Below, piece after piece: positions 22,674 through 34,630 of a stretch of DNA of 64,000 bases. The notes beneath the pieces were generated by a model. It saw only the letters and a program-made list of their open reading frames with translations. It did no database searches and had not been told where the DNA came from. Position 1 is the stretch's first letter, and each line of letters starts with the position of its first letter. The translations under genes and the position numbers were made by a program. The stretch is from Lophius americanus. Taxonomy: Eukaryota; Chordata; Actinopteri; Lophiiformes; Lophiidae. The DNA is taken from NCBI GenBank assembly GCA_037951165.1, contig JBBDHG010000057.1, positions 12,922,001 through 12,986,000 on the forward strand, given 5' to 3'.

Positions 22674-22705
<32 letters not shown>

Positions 22706-22715
22706 CACACACACA

Positions 22716-22784
<69 letters not shown>
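22674..22784. repeat. (CA)n microsatellite with interruptions
   Basis: About 55 CA units with single AAAC and AGAC interruptions. It accounts for the long VCVCV and THTHT frames on either strand. Confidence 0.97.
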
Positions 22785-22789
<5 letters not shown>

Positions 22790-22868
22790 GACAAACAAGC
22801 GAGAAGGAAATGAACACTGGGAGAAAACAAAAAAGGCAGGCATGGGAAAAAAAATAGCGGGCTGAACC

Positions 22869-22935
22869 TTCAAAACAAAACAGGAACCTATAATTGACAA
22901 CAATAATCTTCCTACAAACTAAAAAACAGAACCAA
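22869..22935 (+). repeat. Dispersed repeat shared with 39351-39428
   Basis: The blocks CAAAACAAAACAGGAA, TGACAACAATAATCTTCC and AACAGAACC recur in the same order and strand at 39351-39428. Unclassified. Confidence 0.5.
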
Positions 22936-23167
22936 AACAAAGCCATTACATGTTGCTGTGAGGCAACACTGCTAACTATCAAAATCTGAAAACTACTCTG
23001 AAGATGTAAATTTATTTCCTGTAAAATTTAAAAAAAATTGGGGGGGGTTGCCAGACCATAACCAGAGCAGGATGGTGGCACTTTTCTATGCCTCATCCTC
23101 ATTTGCCTTTGACAACGCTGATAATCCCCCACCAAGATTCTCCATTCAATCCCCCCACCTCCACATC

Positions 23168-23253
<86 letters not shown>
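23168..23253. repeat. (CA)n microsatellite
   Basis: About 43 CA units with one CG interruption, followed by AAGCACACAAACAAACAAAC. Confidence 0.97.
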
Positions 23254-23254
<1 letters not shown>

Positions 23255-23596
23255 GCACACAAACAAACAAACATCTCCAAATGCTTAGAAGCAGATCCAC
23301 ATAAAAAAACCGGCACAGACAAATCACAATCTAGCACCGAGACACACACACATGCACTGGGTGCCAACCATTGCCATGGCAACTCCAATCAGTAAAGGCT
23401 CTCTTTCTTTTACTACAGTGGAGATATGACAGTTTCCCTCTACATCCAGCACTCCTTGTATTATGATTTTTGCTCCTCTTCCATCTCTCCCTATGTCTTC
23501 TTCTTTATTTCTTATTATACACTTATCTTTTCCATACCCCAGTTCCCTTCTTATTCCTGCAAACAGCCATATAGAATATATCATTAAAAAAAAAAG

Positions 23597-23599
<3 letters not shown>

Positions 23600-23690
<91 letters not shown>

Positions 23691-23704
23691 GTGTGTGTGT
23701 GTGT
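23600..23704. repeat. (AT)n-(GT)n compound microsatellite
   Basis: About 40 AT units, a TT interruption at 23681, five more units, then (GT)7. A self-complementary (AT)n of this length can form a cruciform. Confidence 0.97.
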
Positions 23705-24151
23705 TTGTGCTTTTGTGTTCATCTCTAGATCATATTCCAGGATAAACATGGGTTGGCATAATGTTAATATCATTACAAGAGACTGTGGAGACCTTTGTTC
23801 AGGTCAAATGTTGATGAGTGAGAGCTTCTCTTTCTGGCCTGATATCAGCTCTTGATGTTCCAAACCTTTTTCTCCAGTTTCCAATTTTGATTCCAATGTA
23901 ATGTATCCCCTTGTTGAATACAGCACTTTTTTTTTTTACTTGATAGGATTGCTCATAACTTCTCTGGATCCACTTGTGCAGGAGTGTGAGATGCTTGGAG
24001 GTTATTCCTGCACAATGGTCAGCAGATCTGTTGTAGTTTGCATCCAATGTCAATGAATGGAATAATACCTTATATCAGTGTTCCTGTGGGGCTTTAAAAA
24101 GTCTAAAATTAGGGTTAGGCTGTGCAACCTACTCGCCCTTTTTCATGAGCT
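23705..24151. other. Intergenic sequence, nothing recognised
   Basis: No exon recognised; a T run lies at about 23927-23938. Confidence 0.45.
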
Positions 24152-24305
24152 AGGGAGAGAGAGAGAGAGAAAGATATTCAGAGAGAAAGATAGAGAGAAA
24201 GGTGGAGCCACAGAGTGGCCCCTATTCGGGCTGTGTTCCCTACCTCCCCATTTGCATGAGAGAGAGAGGGGAAGAGAGAGAGAGAGAAAGAGAGAGAGAG
24301 AGCGA
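24152..24305. repeat. Interrupted (GA)n purine tracts
   Basis: GAGA runs at 24153-24170, 24180-24203 and 24257-24302, with unique sequence between. The purine-rich strand is +. Confidence 0.9.
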
Positions 24306-25677
24306 CAGAAGTGAGATCACACAAAGTGTTACCATTCCTAAATATACTGGTGTAAATGAGTACTGTATACATGAGGTATTTGGTATTTTGTTGTGTATTT
24401 TGGAACACACTGTGTCAAAATCGGGGAAATTTTGACACAGTTTGACAAAATACAGGAGATGGATCGGCACTTGGGAAAGGATACATAAAGAGGAGAGAGG
24501 GGGGAGGAAGGAGAAAGGAGGACGGGGTGTTTACCATATATCATACAAAACTATCATCAGGATTGTTTTTCCAAGTGTAAAATTACTGCAGATGATAGTG
24601 TTGCACCTGGAGAGTACATGCCTCCACCAATAATAGTTAATAGTCTTATCCTGTATGATATGCAAAACCACCATCAGTGAAGGATGTATTGCCTCAAGTA
24701 TTACATTTCAGCCATCACTTAAAACCACTAAAGGAGCGTGGCGGTTTCTGCAGAAACCCAACTTATGCCTGTAATCGTGTGCAGAAGTTATCAGAACCTA
24801 ACCACTTAGAAATGACAATGCTATTAAATCAATTTGGGTGCACACAGAAACCATTTGAACCTGTATAATGTGCGTGCCAGGTCAGTAGCTGGATGCTCTC
24901 AATACCAAAAAATAACACTTTAATAAACAGCGCAGTGAGTTAAGAAACTAAATAGAGGATGAAGAATGCGTAAAAAACGATTATCTTGTCTGGTAGGCAG
25001 TGCAGTGAGCTTGTTACGCTGGGCGACCCCGGATCAAAACTATTGTTTCCGAAACTGTAATAGCTATGCATGAAGTGAGACTGTGGGGGGGCTTTCACAA
25101 AAAATCAGTTTTGTCCGTTTTCGCAGAAACAATAAAGGTCAGGTTCCCAGAAAAATACATGACATGTTTACAATTTCAAATTTTTGTATTTTCAAGCCTC
25201 CACAAAGGCCACACCAAACAAAAGAGTACCCTTTATGCAGGCTTTCCTCTTTTGGTTTTGTTTTTTTAACATTGAATTGTCATCTGCACTGTCTTCACCA
25301 TCCTTTTCAAACACACACGGCTAGATTTAAATTCTAAAAGTAATTTAAACTTCTCTTAATCAATCATAGTTTTTAAATCTTTCAACAAATTAATTTGAAC
25401 TTCCTCCATCTCAAAATGTATTATTTAGCGCAATGAAAAGCAGCAGAGCATGAATCCTTGGGGTCAATGAAGGCAGGCGTGTAGCTAAAAACTCATGAAC
25501 GTGTTGAGAGGTAAATGGTGAGGTCCATGCAGTGATCACTTCCGGGTTAGGAGAGACAGTGCAGCGAATACTCGATCCACAATCCAGAAGTGGTGAGGTA
25601 CGGCAGCGAGACAACTTCCACCAATCCTTCCCTGATGAACTGGAGCTGGTCATGTTGCACAGCTAGAGAGGAAATGC
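24306..25677. other. Intergenic sequence, nothing recognised
   Basis: No gene recognised. A near-repeat (TTTTGACACAG, CAAAATAC) occurs around 24395-24455. The 80-codon minus frame at 25411-25653 has no known domain. Confidence 0.4.
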
Positions 25678-25710
25678 TCATGGCAGGGGATCGAAGACCC
25701 CCTGCCATGA
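25678..25710. repeat. 12-bp inverted repeat (hairpin)
   Basis: TCATGGCAGGGG at 25678-25689 pairs perfectly with CCCCTGCCATGA at 25699-25710 around a 9-nt loop. Confidence 0.9.
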
Positions 25711-27128
25711 TGCTTTAGACCCCTCCATTTACCTCTAGAAGGTTGAACGAGTCAGGACTTCATGCTTTCTTCGATGGCGAGATTTCAACTTGCGTGGCTT
25801 TTTGCGTTGTTTTTTGCAATGCTTTTTTTGGTTCTAAATAGTGTCCATGACCTTCCACTTGACCTTCCATTCGATTTCTTCTTATCAAAACATAAACAGT
25901 TATACAGCAGCAACATATTTGTCATATTCTTCCTCATTGGTGAAAAATTGAATTCATAATCTTTCTGCCACTTCAGCCTATGAACTCCAGAATCGCTGTC
26001 TAGACTCAGAATTCATTTTTTTCCTTTCAGGTTATGTTTGCAAACATGGCAGCACAACATACAGATTCCATGGAAGAAGACCTGCCCCCTATGGAGATAA
26101 AAAGGACTTCCTCATAGAAAAAACTCAAAGAGAAACCCCTATATTTTACACACTGGACCTTTTATGCCATTGTCATTAAAAGTGCCTGCTCAGCAGTTTG
26201 GTTGAGAGAGGAGATAAAAATGTTTAAGCTACAAGAGCTCAGGAGGCGGCTGCAAGGTTCACACTACATTGTCCATTAGGTGTGAGTTGGAGGACTGAGC
26301 GATGGCACGCCAGTCTCTCATGGCTCGGAGTCTAGGTTGACAGGTTGACGTGCTATCTATTGAGTTTCTTCAAGGATATCTGTTGCAGCAAAGAACCAGA
26401 TTGTTTTATCTCGCAAATAATTTATGTGAGACACCAATATAGTCACAGTAGTAGACAGGATTGTACAGGATACATGGTTCAACAAAAAACAGCACAGGTG
26501 CAGTATCCAGAAGTAAAAGAAGCAGACAGTAAGTTTTTGTAGACCATTAAAAGTATGACAGCAAAACAGATCACCCTTGCAGGGATAAACATTTATACTT
26601 AGAGCTTTTCACTAATGAGAGTATTAACAGGAAACCGTCTGATGTTGGAGCGTCACTAAGTCATTACCTGTTCAATGAAAAGCAATTATTTTCATTTTTT
26701 TGTGAGTAAACTATTCAAATTATAAATTAAATGTATTATTATTATTATTATTATTAAATTAAACACCCAGATTCCAACACATTTAGTAACTGACTGTCTT
26801 GAATTGTCTTGTAATGAGCAATGTTAAATCCAAAAGAGAGAGAGTTGCTGACTGAAAATGGTTTCCCATTGAAACGGATCTCTTTTGGTATCACTCAGAA
26901 AATGAAAGAATCACCCTGAAGATGATGAGCTGTTAACACACTATTTTTATGAGATTCAGTAGACGTGGTAATAAATGGTAGTATTAGAATAAAGGCACAT
27001 GAAGTGCTCAACCTTGGCTAACAGAGAATCAAGCTCAGCTTTCATCATTCTGATCATATCTAATCTTTTCAGTCAGTCTGCTTCAAAGATCGGCAAACTG
27101 AATACTAGGTCAGCTATTTAGCTTCTTA
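25711..27128. other. Intergenic sequence, nothing firmly recognised
   Basis: 25875-25925 shares a short motif context with 8398-8435. An (ATT)6 run lies at about 26736-26755. No exon recognised. Confidence 0.45.
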
Positions 27129-27285
27129 TGGTGGCTGTAGCTCAGAAGGTAGAGCAGTCATCCACTTATTAGAAGGGTTGTGGTTCAATCCCTGGCTCCT
27201 GCATGTCGAAGTGTCCTTGAGCAAGATACTGTACATGCAATAGCTCCCGATGGATGTTCCATAGGTGTATGAACAATGTGGTGAG
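27129..27285 (+). mobile_element. tRNA-derived SINE
   Basis: GGTGGCTG is followed by A-box TAGCTCAGAAGG (27138-27149) and B-box GGTTCAATCCC (27182-27192), then CTGGCTCCTGCATGTCGAAG and TGTCCTTGAGCAAGATACTG. This tRNA-head plus TGTCCTTGAGCAAGATACTG body is a widespread fish SINE. It is the best-preserved SINE copy in the window. The 3' end is hard to fix. Confidence 0.85.
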
Positions 27286-28039
27286 GGGTTCCCTACAGCT
27301 GCCTTCAATCCACCATCAAACCCCATGTAACCCTGGTTTAAACTCTTCACTCGTCACCTGGTCCTTCATCAACCTTCATCATAATCCTCTGGTTGGCTCA
27401 CTGTATTGTCCTGGTGTTCTGACCGGCCTGCTTTGCCAGCTATTCTTGCTGTCCAATCCAGCCACACGTAATCTATTTTAGAGTTCTAGAAGTCCATTCT
27501 GCCAGCAGAATTACTAAACCAACTGAGCTTGAGTCTTGCTCTTGGGTCCAGTCCACTATGTGATAACCTTAACAAGTGGTGATGGTGGAAGGGAAAGAGC
27601 TGATGTAACTGACAACAGCTATGTAGCTACCTGATTATCCATTAAATGGAGTGTGGTAAAGGGATGAGGGGAGGGTGGGTGCAGTGTGTGCAGTAGGGAA
27701 GGGGTCTTGTGGATGGTGGGGGGTTGTGTAATGGATGACAGTAAGGAGAAGATTCGGCTTCAACCACAGTATGGTATTGGGGGTTATTTAATGACAGCTG
27801 CAGGGCAGCCTGACAGTTTGGGGGTAGATTATGCTGCAGAACCTGGTTGTGTAGGTCCTGATGCTCCTGGGCCTTTTGCTTTATAGCAGGGGAACAAACA
27901 GTCCGTGTCAGGGGTAGGAGGGGTCTTTTATTACTTGGATAGAGAGAAGCGAGACCCCTATGATCCTCTCACCTGTCCTTACCAAACATTGCACGGATTG
28001 TACTGTGCTGATTAAGAATTCTCAAACCATGTGAAATGC
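27286..28039. other. Intergenic sequence, nothing recognised
   Basis: GC-richer than average with G-rich patches (27655-27735). No exon or known repeat recognised. Confidence 0.4.
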
Positions 28040-28640
28040 AGTCAGACAGGAGGGTCTCCACGGTGACTGTAGAAGTTCATGAGGATGGGTGGAGAAAGAA
28101 TAGCTCTCCTCAATGTACTCAAGAGAGGAGGTAAGATGAAGCAGTACCTTCCTTACTAAGGAGTTTGTGCAGAGAGAGCAGCTGAGGTCGTCAGAGAGGT
28201 GCACCCTGAGTAACTATGACCCTCTCCACCGTGGACCCACAGATGAAAAGTGGAGAGTGGTCAGCTGGTGACGTTCTGTAGTCAACAACCAGGTCTTTGG
28301 TTTCAACCGTGCTCAGAGCCTGATTGATGTCGCTGCACTATTCAACCAGTTGTTTCTTCTCCACACTGTGAGAGGTTTCATCATCGTTACTGATGAGGCC
28401 TACCGCTGTTGTGTCATCAGCCAACTTAATGATGAGGTTGGATTCTGAAGTGGCAGTACAGTCATGGGTTGAGAGTGGACTGAGAGTGCATCCATGAGGG
28501 GTGCCTGTGCTTAAAGTGATGGTGCCTCCTTAGAAAATCCAGAGTTCAGTATGCAGAGGAAGGTGACCAGGACATCAGCTGGATGTTTGTGCTGAATGCT
28601 GAAGTGAACAGATTTAACACATATGTGTTTGTAGAGTCCA
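28040..28640 (-). mobile_element. L2/CR1-like LINE reverse transcriptase fragment
   Basis: Reading the minus strand from 28640 down: FTSAFSTNIQ (finger/palm start), HRHPSW or APHGCTLSPL depending on frame, then ESNLIIKLADDTTAVGLISN, which carries the ADD catalytic signature of LINE reverse transcriptases. Next come EKKQLVE, VETKDLVVDY, and HLSDDLSCSLCTNSLVRKVL with its downstream -LHLTSSL. The order fits one polymerase palm-to-thumb region. In-frame stops and shifts show it is dead. The clade call rests on the SLVRK..LHL block. Confidence 0.8.
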
Positions 28641-30604
28641 GATGGGACACTTTTCTCCTATCAAACACACAGGTAGATACACAGATAGTTGAGAACAGCA
28701 GGTATTGAGTTATTTTCCTACCTTTAATGAATCCTTGGTTGAAGTGTTAATTTAGGAAGCTACAGCATCACTTGTCCAGTGTTAAATCCAGCTAGACTCT
28801 GTTTTAGCTAAATTCATCTTAACTCCTTAACCATCATGCTATCCTTAGCTAGCTGCAGACAAACCTTCCATTCTGGCATGACAGCTAGCAAACAGAAAAA
28901 TTAACTGTTTTGACAAATGTCAAGCAAGCCAGAAACTGACAAGCAGAATTATTTACTTACCTGTTGATGGTTCTGGAACTTTAGCACCATGTCTTTAAAT
29001 TTCCCACTCTTACATCCTCTGTCCAGCCTTTTAACGTCACATTATTTAAGAGATAATAAACTACTAATATTCCACAGAGTTGGTCTCATGGCATCAATCC
29101 CCATGTGGGGTTCAATCAACAAACCAAGCTCCCCATCTGTCTGTCAAATTTCACCTCGAACCATTTTCATCTCTTAGATGCAAAATAAAAATTCCCTACC
29201 TACAGCAATGATGTAAAGATGTGTTCAACATTCTAGGGGGTTGGTAGTCATGGTCTGAGTCACACTGTGAGGGTCAAACTATCATGGGGATGTTGCTTTT
29301 AGGTGTAATGGCAAACTGAGCTGCCTTGCGAGAGATTTACTGTTGCTGCTGTCAAATTAAAGAAAATTGTCTGTAGAATCTAAAAAAACTTGGGCCAAAA
29401 CCTGAAAGTAACAGCAGCTGGAGTGCAAGGGAGGACCTTACGCTGAACTTGATCTTGGAGTGATGTCCGCTCAAAGAATTGCAGAGGCTTTGATCCACAT
29501 ACTTGATCCCATTTATGTGCCACATGTGACCAGAAAAGAACAGATGCTGTCTCCAGGCACTACTGTGAATGTTGTAAAATGAACTAATTTGACTGACTTG
29601 TTTTGTACGATGTGGTGACCACAGCCACACATGTTAGCAATGTTCTTGGGAGATCCCTCAATGGTTCAGCCATTGTTGTATTGATTTTTATATTTTGTTG
29701 AGCCCCTTCTAATGGACCTCTTTTTAAATTCTTGGTTTGTATCATGTGGTCATTTGTTTGTTTTGTTATTTTTGCAGTTGTTTCATCATCCAGTGGAGGA
29801 CAGTGTTTTTCTTTGTATTCAGTTGTTAGGAATACACAAACAGAGTGAAGACAAATAGAAGAAGAAAAAGGTCATGTAGGAAAAAGCAAAAAAAGAAAAG
29901 GAGAACCTCTGTTGCCGGGGAGGCCAGCCATCGGTGAAGAGGAAGACAATGGAGCTCCTGGAGTGGTAGTAAGCTCTGAAGTGGAGGTAAGGAGCCAAAC
30001 ATGTCTGACCTCTTTGCCACTCCTCAGGCTCATGTGGGGCAGTAGGAGGACCTAGAGGCAAGGCAGAACAAGATCACACGAAGATAGGAACATGGTTGTA
30101 AAACACTTCAACATTGGACTTAGCTTTTGTAGTAAGAAGCTCAGACTCCACCATCATCAAAATCAACATTTTTTACGACACCAGGTCTGGATTCCAGAGC
30201 ATGGAGCCATACATGCTACCATGATTGTAGGGAGATCATTCCCCCCTTATGTGTTATTTGTTTACAAATTTCTGAATCTGTCATCTTTGTATCTTTTTGT
30301 AAAGTGAAGTAACAAGAAGGGCTTGTTATTAAATTCTTGTCATTTGTTTTCTTTGGGTATAACCACCTCAAGTTTTCCAACTAAACTCCTGTTTCTGAAT
30401 TGCTTACAACCAAATAAGCTGCTCATAGCTTAAACAGTTGTTCCATTGGTGAAACAACTAGTTGAAGTAATTATGACCATGTGAATGTGAAATATGAACT
30501 TTTCTTTTGAACAAAAAACAGATTTATTTGACAAATTTAGCAAGGAGATGATATGAATACCTAGCTAGCAATACATATTATTTTGTGCTAATAATACAGT
30601 CAAG
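28641..30604. other. Intergenic sequence, nothing recognised
   Basis: No exon could be supported. The 80- and 92-codon minus frames at 29352-30061 have no recognisable domain. Confidence 0.4.
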
Positions 30605-31090
30605 TCAATTTAAGTTAATTTATTTGTAAAACACATTTAAAATTCAACATAAAGTTGACCAAAAGGCTACATAGCATAGAACAGTAAAACCACCAATTCG
30701 AATACAACTTAGAGTTAATCATGATGCTGCACAAATAAATAAAATCAAGTATTAAAAAAATATTAAGCCCTTGTTTGATAAGGCCTAAAAACCTGGTAAA
30801 CACTAACAGAAAGAAAACAGTTGAATCGTTAGAACACAATCAAAAAGCCATTATATGTAAAATAATGGCCAAAATTGCTTTAGAATAAGAAATATAAAAA
30901 ATGGATCTAGTCAGGAAAAGCTAATGAGAAGAGATGTGTTTTTCCTAGAGACTTGAACTCTGGCGGTGATGCTGATGACCTGATCTGGAGGGAGAGGTCA
31001 TTCCAGAGTTAAGAGCCTGCCACAGAGGGGACCCGGTCAGCTCTAAGTGCCAGTCTGGAACCAGACGCTGCTAATCCACTGATGTCAGCT
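30605..31090 (+). repeat. Common teleost interspersed repeat
   Basis: Begins AAGTTAATTTATTTGTAAAA with CACATTTAAAATTCAACA, then AGTTGACCAAAAGGCTACAT, AATCAAGTATTAAAAAAATA, and ends with GGTCATTCCAGAGTTAAGAG and CCTGCCACAGAGGGGACCC. I recognise the order as a widespread fish repeat. Class uncertain. Confidence 0.6.
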
Positions 31091-32149
31091 GTAGATTTGG
31101 AACATAGGGATGAAGCAAAGTCTGACTGCAACTATTAGATTCAATAGTTGCAGCATCAGGATCAAGACTATACCCTAACTATTAATGGAGAAGACATTTT
31201 ATTGAAATGCTTTTCTGTCTGCAGCTTTCCGTTTTCTTCCTGTATGTTTTATGGTGTGTAGTGATGTGAGGCAGACAGTTTAAACATGCATTTGCCCTTC
31301 CAGGACCAGACATGGTAACAGGAAGATAATGCCAATGTTGGAGGATATTGTGCGCATGAGATGACCAAAACCCTTACCCTGATAGATTTGTTTGATCTGC
31401 CGGCAATAGATTATCATCCATCTTTACTTTTGAGACTGGCTTCACCTGAGGTCAGGGCGTATTTGATAGGATCTTGTTATCTCCATCATATCAGAATCTA
31501 AATTACACCAACACGGGCCCCCTTAGAGAGCTGCAACAGTGCATACCAAACATACCCATGTCACCTTCCTCCCCTCCGCTGCACTGAGACTCAGCCGAGC
31601 CTGATAAACACTGACAGTTGAGGCGAGGTATTTCCATGACTGACGGTTATTGACTGGGTGATATGGTGATTTGTTTCTGTGCTGTGGCACAATTGATTAG
31701 CCATAAGGAAACTCAGGAGACGTTATTGGATTACCGTTCAGAAAGATTGAGTGTCAGTCTCCATTGGATTCTATATCTCCTTCATCTGTTTCTCTCTCTC
31801 TGTCTCACTCTCTTCAGAATATAGGAGTCATTTTCAATAATAGCCGGCTGATATGGAGGTGTCTCCTGCCCGCCATTTGATGGCTGAATAGTGATGGCTT
31901 TGACTTGTTGTCCCATCCATCTCTGTCAATGTGTCGTCCTTCCTGTCTGTTTGCTGGGTGGTTCCAGCCTCTCATCCCAGACTGAAATTAAGGGAGGACT
32001 TTACCAGTCTCTACAAAGACGTTTTAATCTCTCTAGAGGCCTACTGCTAGTCAATTTATGAGTTTTACATTGAGTTCTACATTTACATTCAATTATACAG
32101 TTAGTACAACATGTCAGATTATTTCTTTGCTTTTCGCCCATCCTTGAGG
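31091..32149. other. Intergenic; 31600-31990 looks repeat-free and GC-balanced
   Basis: No exon recognised. 31600-31990 contains motif-rich sequence such as GATTAGCCATAAGG, TCAATAATAGCCGGCTGATA and CGCCATTTGATGGCTGAATA that looks unlike the surrounding repeats. It is a candidate conserved non-coding element only. Confidence 0.4.
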
Positions 32150-32265
32150 AGGAGTTGGCAGCCCTGTAAGGTGCCAAGGGAGCAAACTGGGCTTATTGAG
32201 TCTCTTGCTCGAGGATACTTTGACATGAAGACTGCAAGGGCCTGGAATTGAACCGCCCATCTCTG
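32150..32265 (-). mobile_element. tRNA-derived SINE, 5'-truncated
   Basis: The minus strand has the B-box GGTTCAATTCC (32244-32254), then CAGGCCCTTGCAGTCTTCAT and TCGAGCAAGAGACTCAATAA, as in the 27.1-kb SINE body. No A-box is present upstream, so the head is lost. Confidence 0.7.
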
Positions 32266-32339
32266 ATTATTCTCTTCGAGCTTGGTGGGGGAATACAATT
32301 TGGAGTGTTTGCTCAAAATAACAGAAAGGCAAAGTTTCA

Positions 32340-33455
32340 AAAAGGTTTATAGTAACTTTGCAGAGTTAAGAACACTCACAGCACTTTGGATAAAGGACTC
32401 CTTGAATACCTTTTTGGTTACCAGAAGGTCTCAGTAGCGCCTCCCAGAGTTCATAGGCTCAAACTGAATGAAAAGAGGATTGGAGCTATCCGTTACGAAG
32501 ATCATCGCCTTCGCCTCGTCCTCTCTGTGAAGAGTTGGGTCAAGGGCTTTTGCGATTTGACAATTATTTTACTTGCTATTGACACAACCCGAGAAAGTTT
32601 ATTTTTGAGTTTACACTTCAAGTTACCGTACCAAGCAGGATGCCAAGCAGATGAAAAGTTAAATCATTTTCCACCATAGTTTTCTTAACAAGCTCTAAGA
32701 TCTGCTGACTGACACCAAGGCCACGGAGTTTCCTCAGAAGATAAAGTCGCTGTGACCATCTCTTAAAAATATACAGCGAAGCTCAACTGGGAGTCTAGAA
32801 GTGTGCCAAGGTATTTAAAGTGTTCCACTTTTTCAACTTGTTGGCCATGAAATGAAACGGGTTCTATTTGCAGATCTTGTTTTGTGGAATTTTTTTATAA
32901 ATTTTTTGGTCTTGGCTGAATTTAGATAACTATTGCAACAACATGTTTGAAGGGTCTGAGTGTGAACCAGATAGGCTCCTTCACCTATAGGCTGTGATTT
33001 CTGAAGAAGGCTAACCAACCAAGGCCCTGACATCCACATATTTCATACAATAATAATAATAATACATTTAATTTATAATGCACTTTACATTTGGCTCAAA
33101 TCTCAAAGTGCTAACAGGGGAAAGAACACAGCCCTGTTGGCAGCTGGTGCTCGTTTTGAGCACATCTGACATAACCCCACTGACAAAGACCCTCTGTGGG
33201 CAAGAAAGAAAGAACCCTAATCCAAAGAACTAAACCTATGTTTGTATTAAGATCAGTCAACCTCTTCAAAAGAATAGTTGTTTTCCTTGAATTAAAAGCC
33301 GGGTTCATATCCACGGATAAAGCCTCTCTGTGAGGAGTTGGGTCAAGGGCTTTTACGATTTGCCAATTAGTTTACTTGCCATTTACGAAATCCGAGAAAG
33401 TTTATTTTTTTGTTTACAATTCAAGTGACCGTACTAAGCAGGAAGACGTGTGCAG
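32340..33455 (-). mobile_element. L2-like LINE reverse transcriptase, rearranged
   Basis: Reading minus strand from 33455: a C-terminal-type block (KLSRI-like DNA ending KALDP-like), then the RT domain start MNPAFNSRKTTILLKRLTDL with LPTEGLC in place of the usual tight-turn region, then SAKTKKFIKK, FKYLGTLLDSQLSF, VNSK..NCQIAKALDPTLHR and finally LNSGRRY and FKESFIQSAVSVLNS near 32360. The blocks are in LINE order except that the C-terminal block occurs twice, at 32510-32655 and 33315-33455. A short unrelated repeat (33045-33113) interrupts the RT. Dead. Confidence 0.75.
33045..33113 (+). repeat. Dispersed repeat shared with 52100-52200
   Basis: (AAT)n is followed by ACATTTAATTTATAATGCAC, TTTACATTTGGCTCAAATC and AAAGTGCTA, which recur at 52105-52170 with two mismatches. 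It sits inside the LINE reverse transcriptase remnant. Confidence 0.75.
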
Positions 33456-34585
33456 ATGGGAAGACAGATGTCAGAGTCCATTGTGCATTTATTTTAATCT
33501 GGCGTGATTTACCCTCATGTACTGTGAATATGCTGCATGCAACCGCATTTTAGGATTATCTAAATAATGCTGCACCATTCCATTGTTTGTCACTATTATT
33601 AAAGTATCTCTCTATTTATAGAGAGACCTGTGAAATAGCATTAATTCAAATCAAAAGTTTGAAATAATCTATGTGTCGTATAGTTTATTAGTACCTTACC
33701 TATACTCAAAAAATTAACATGGCTGGCTGATACATTTACTTGAATATAACATGTGTAATAAATTATTGAATTATTGCAAAATAAATATTCATGTTGGACT
33801 TGTAGGATCTTCAACGAGATTGAATGAAGTTGACATAAGCGGATATGAATGATTTTACAGTCGTGTTTGTTGGAAATGTTTCTTGCTGTTCACTTCGATT
33901 GGACTCAACAGATTTATTTGGACCAATTCAATTAAATCATGGAAAATATTTACAGATGATTGACTTGGTTTCTTTCAGCACTTAACAAATCCTTTGCACT
34001 CTAGTCCATAGGGTATTTTACTACTGCAGAATAAATTGGGCCAACTCTACTGAATAAAGTTGATCCTATTCCAAGTGACTGATAGGAATCAACCTTAATA
34101 AATTATATCGACAGTATATCAAGTGAGATCAGCATAATTGCTTAATGCTTAAACAAACCCTTTTAACCATGTGGAAAATCTTTCCATGATTATTTTCAAG
34201 TAGTTTCAAGAGTTATTTTTTGAGTTTATTCAATGGCTAGTGCCCTTGAATCTTTTTTGTTTCTTCATCCTGCAGGCTCACATGGATCACGGCTGGACCT
34301 TCTGCTGTGGACCTAGTTGATGCCCACTGATGATGATATTCATATTATTGCTATTATGGTCATAACCATAAAGAGTATTATGTATTATACCAGAGCTCAT
34401 TCTAATTTGTCCTAAATGCAGTCATTGTATTATTAAAGCGGATATTACTGCTGAACATGTTTGTGTCCCTAACTTTAGATGTATTTTGGACTGTAGAAAT
34501 AAAAAATTTAATAGAAAGAAAAATTCTAAGATATCAATAGAACTGAAACACACCGAAACACACAATACCAACACAAAATACAAAG
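33456..34585. other. AT-rich intergenic sequence
   Basis: No exon, microsatellite or known repeat recognised. Confidence 0.45.
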
Positions 34586-34630
34586 GCATAAACTCAACAC
34601 CTCTCAACACCTCTCCTGTTGAGTTTATGC
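34586..34630. repeat. 14-bp inverted repeat with CTCAACAC duplicated loop
   Basis: GCATAAACTCAACA (34586-34599) pairs with 34617-34630. The 17-nt loop repeats CCTCTCAACA. Confidence 0.85.

Noticed and set aside
27129..27200. A tRNA gene
   Set aside because: A- and B-boxes are present, but the arms do not pair into a cloverleaf and the body continues into the SINE tail. The same holds for the other A/B-box sites.
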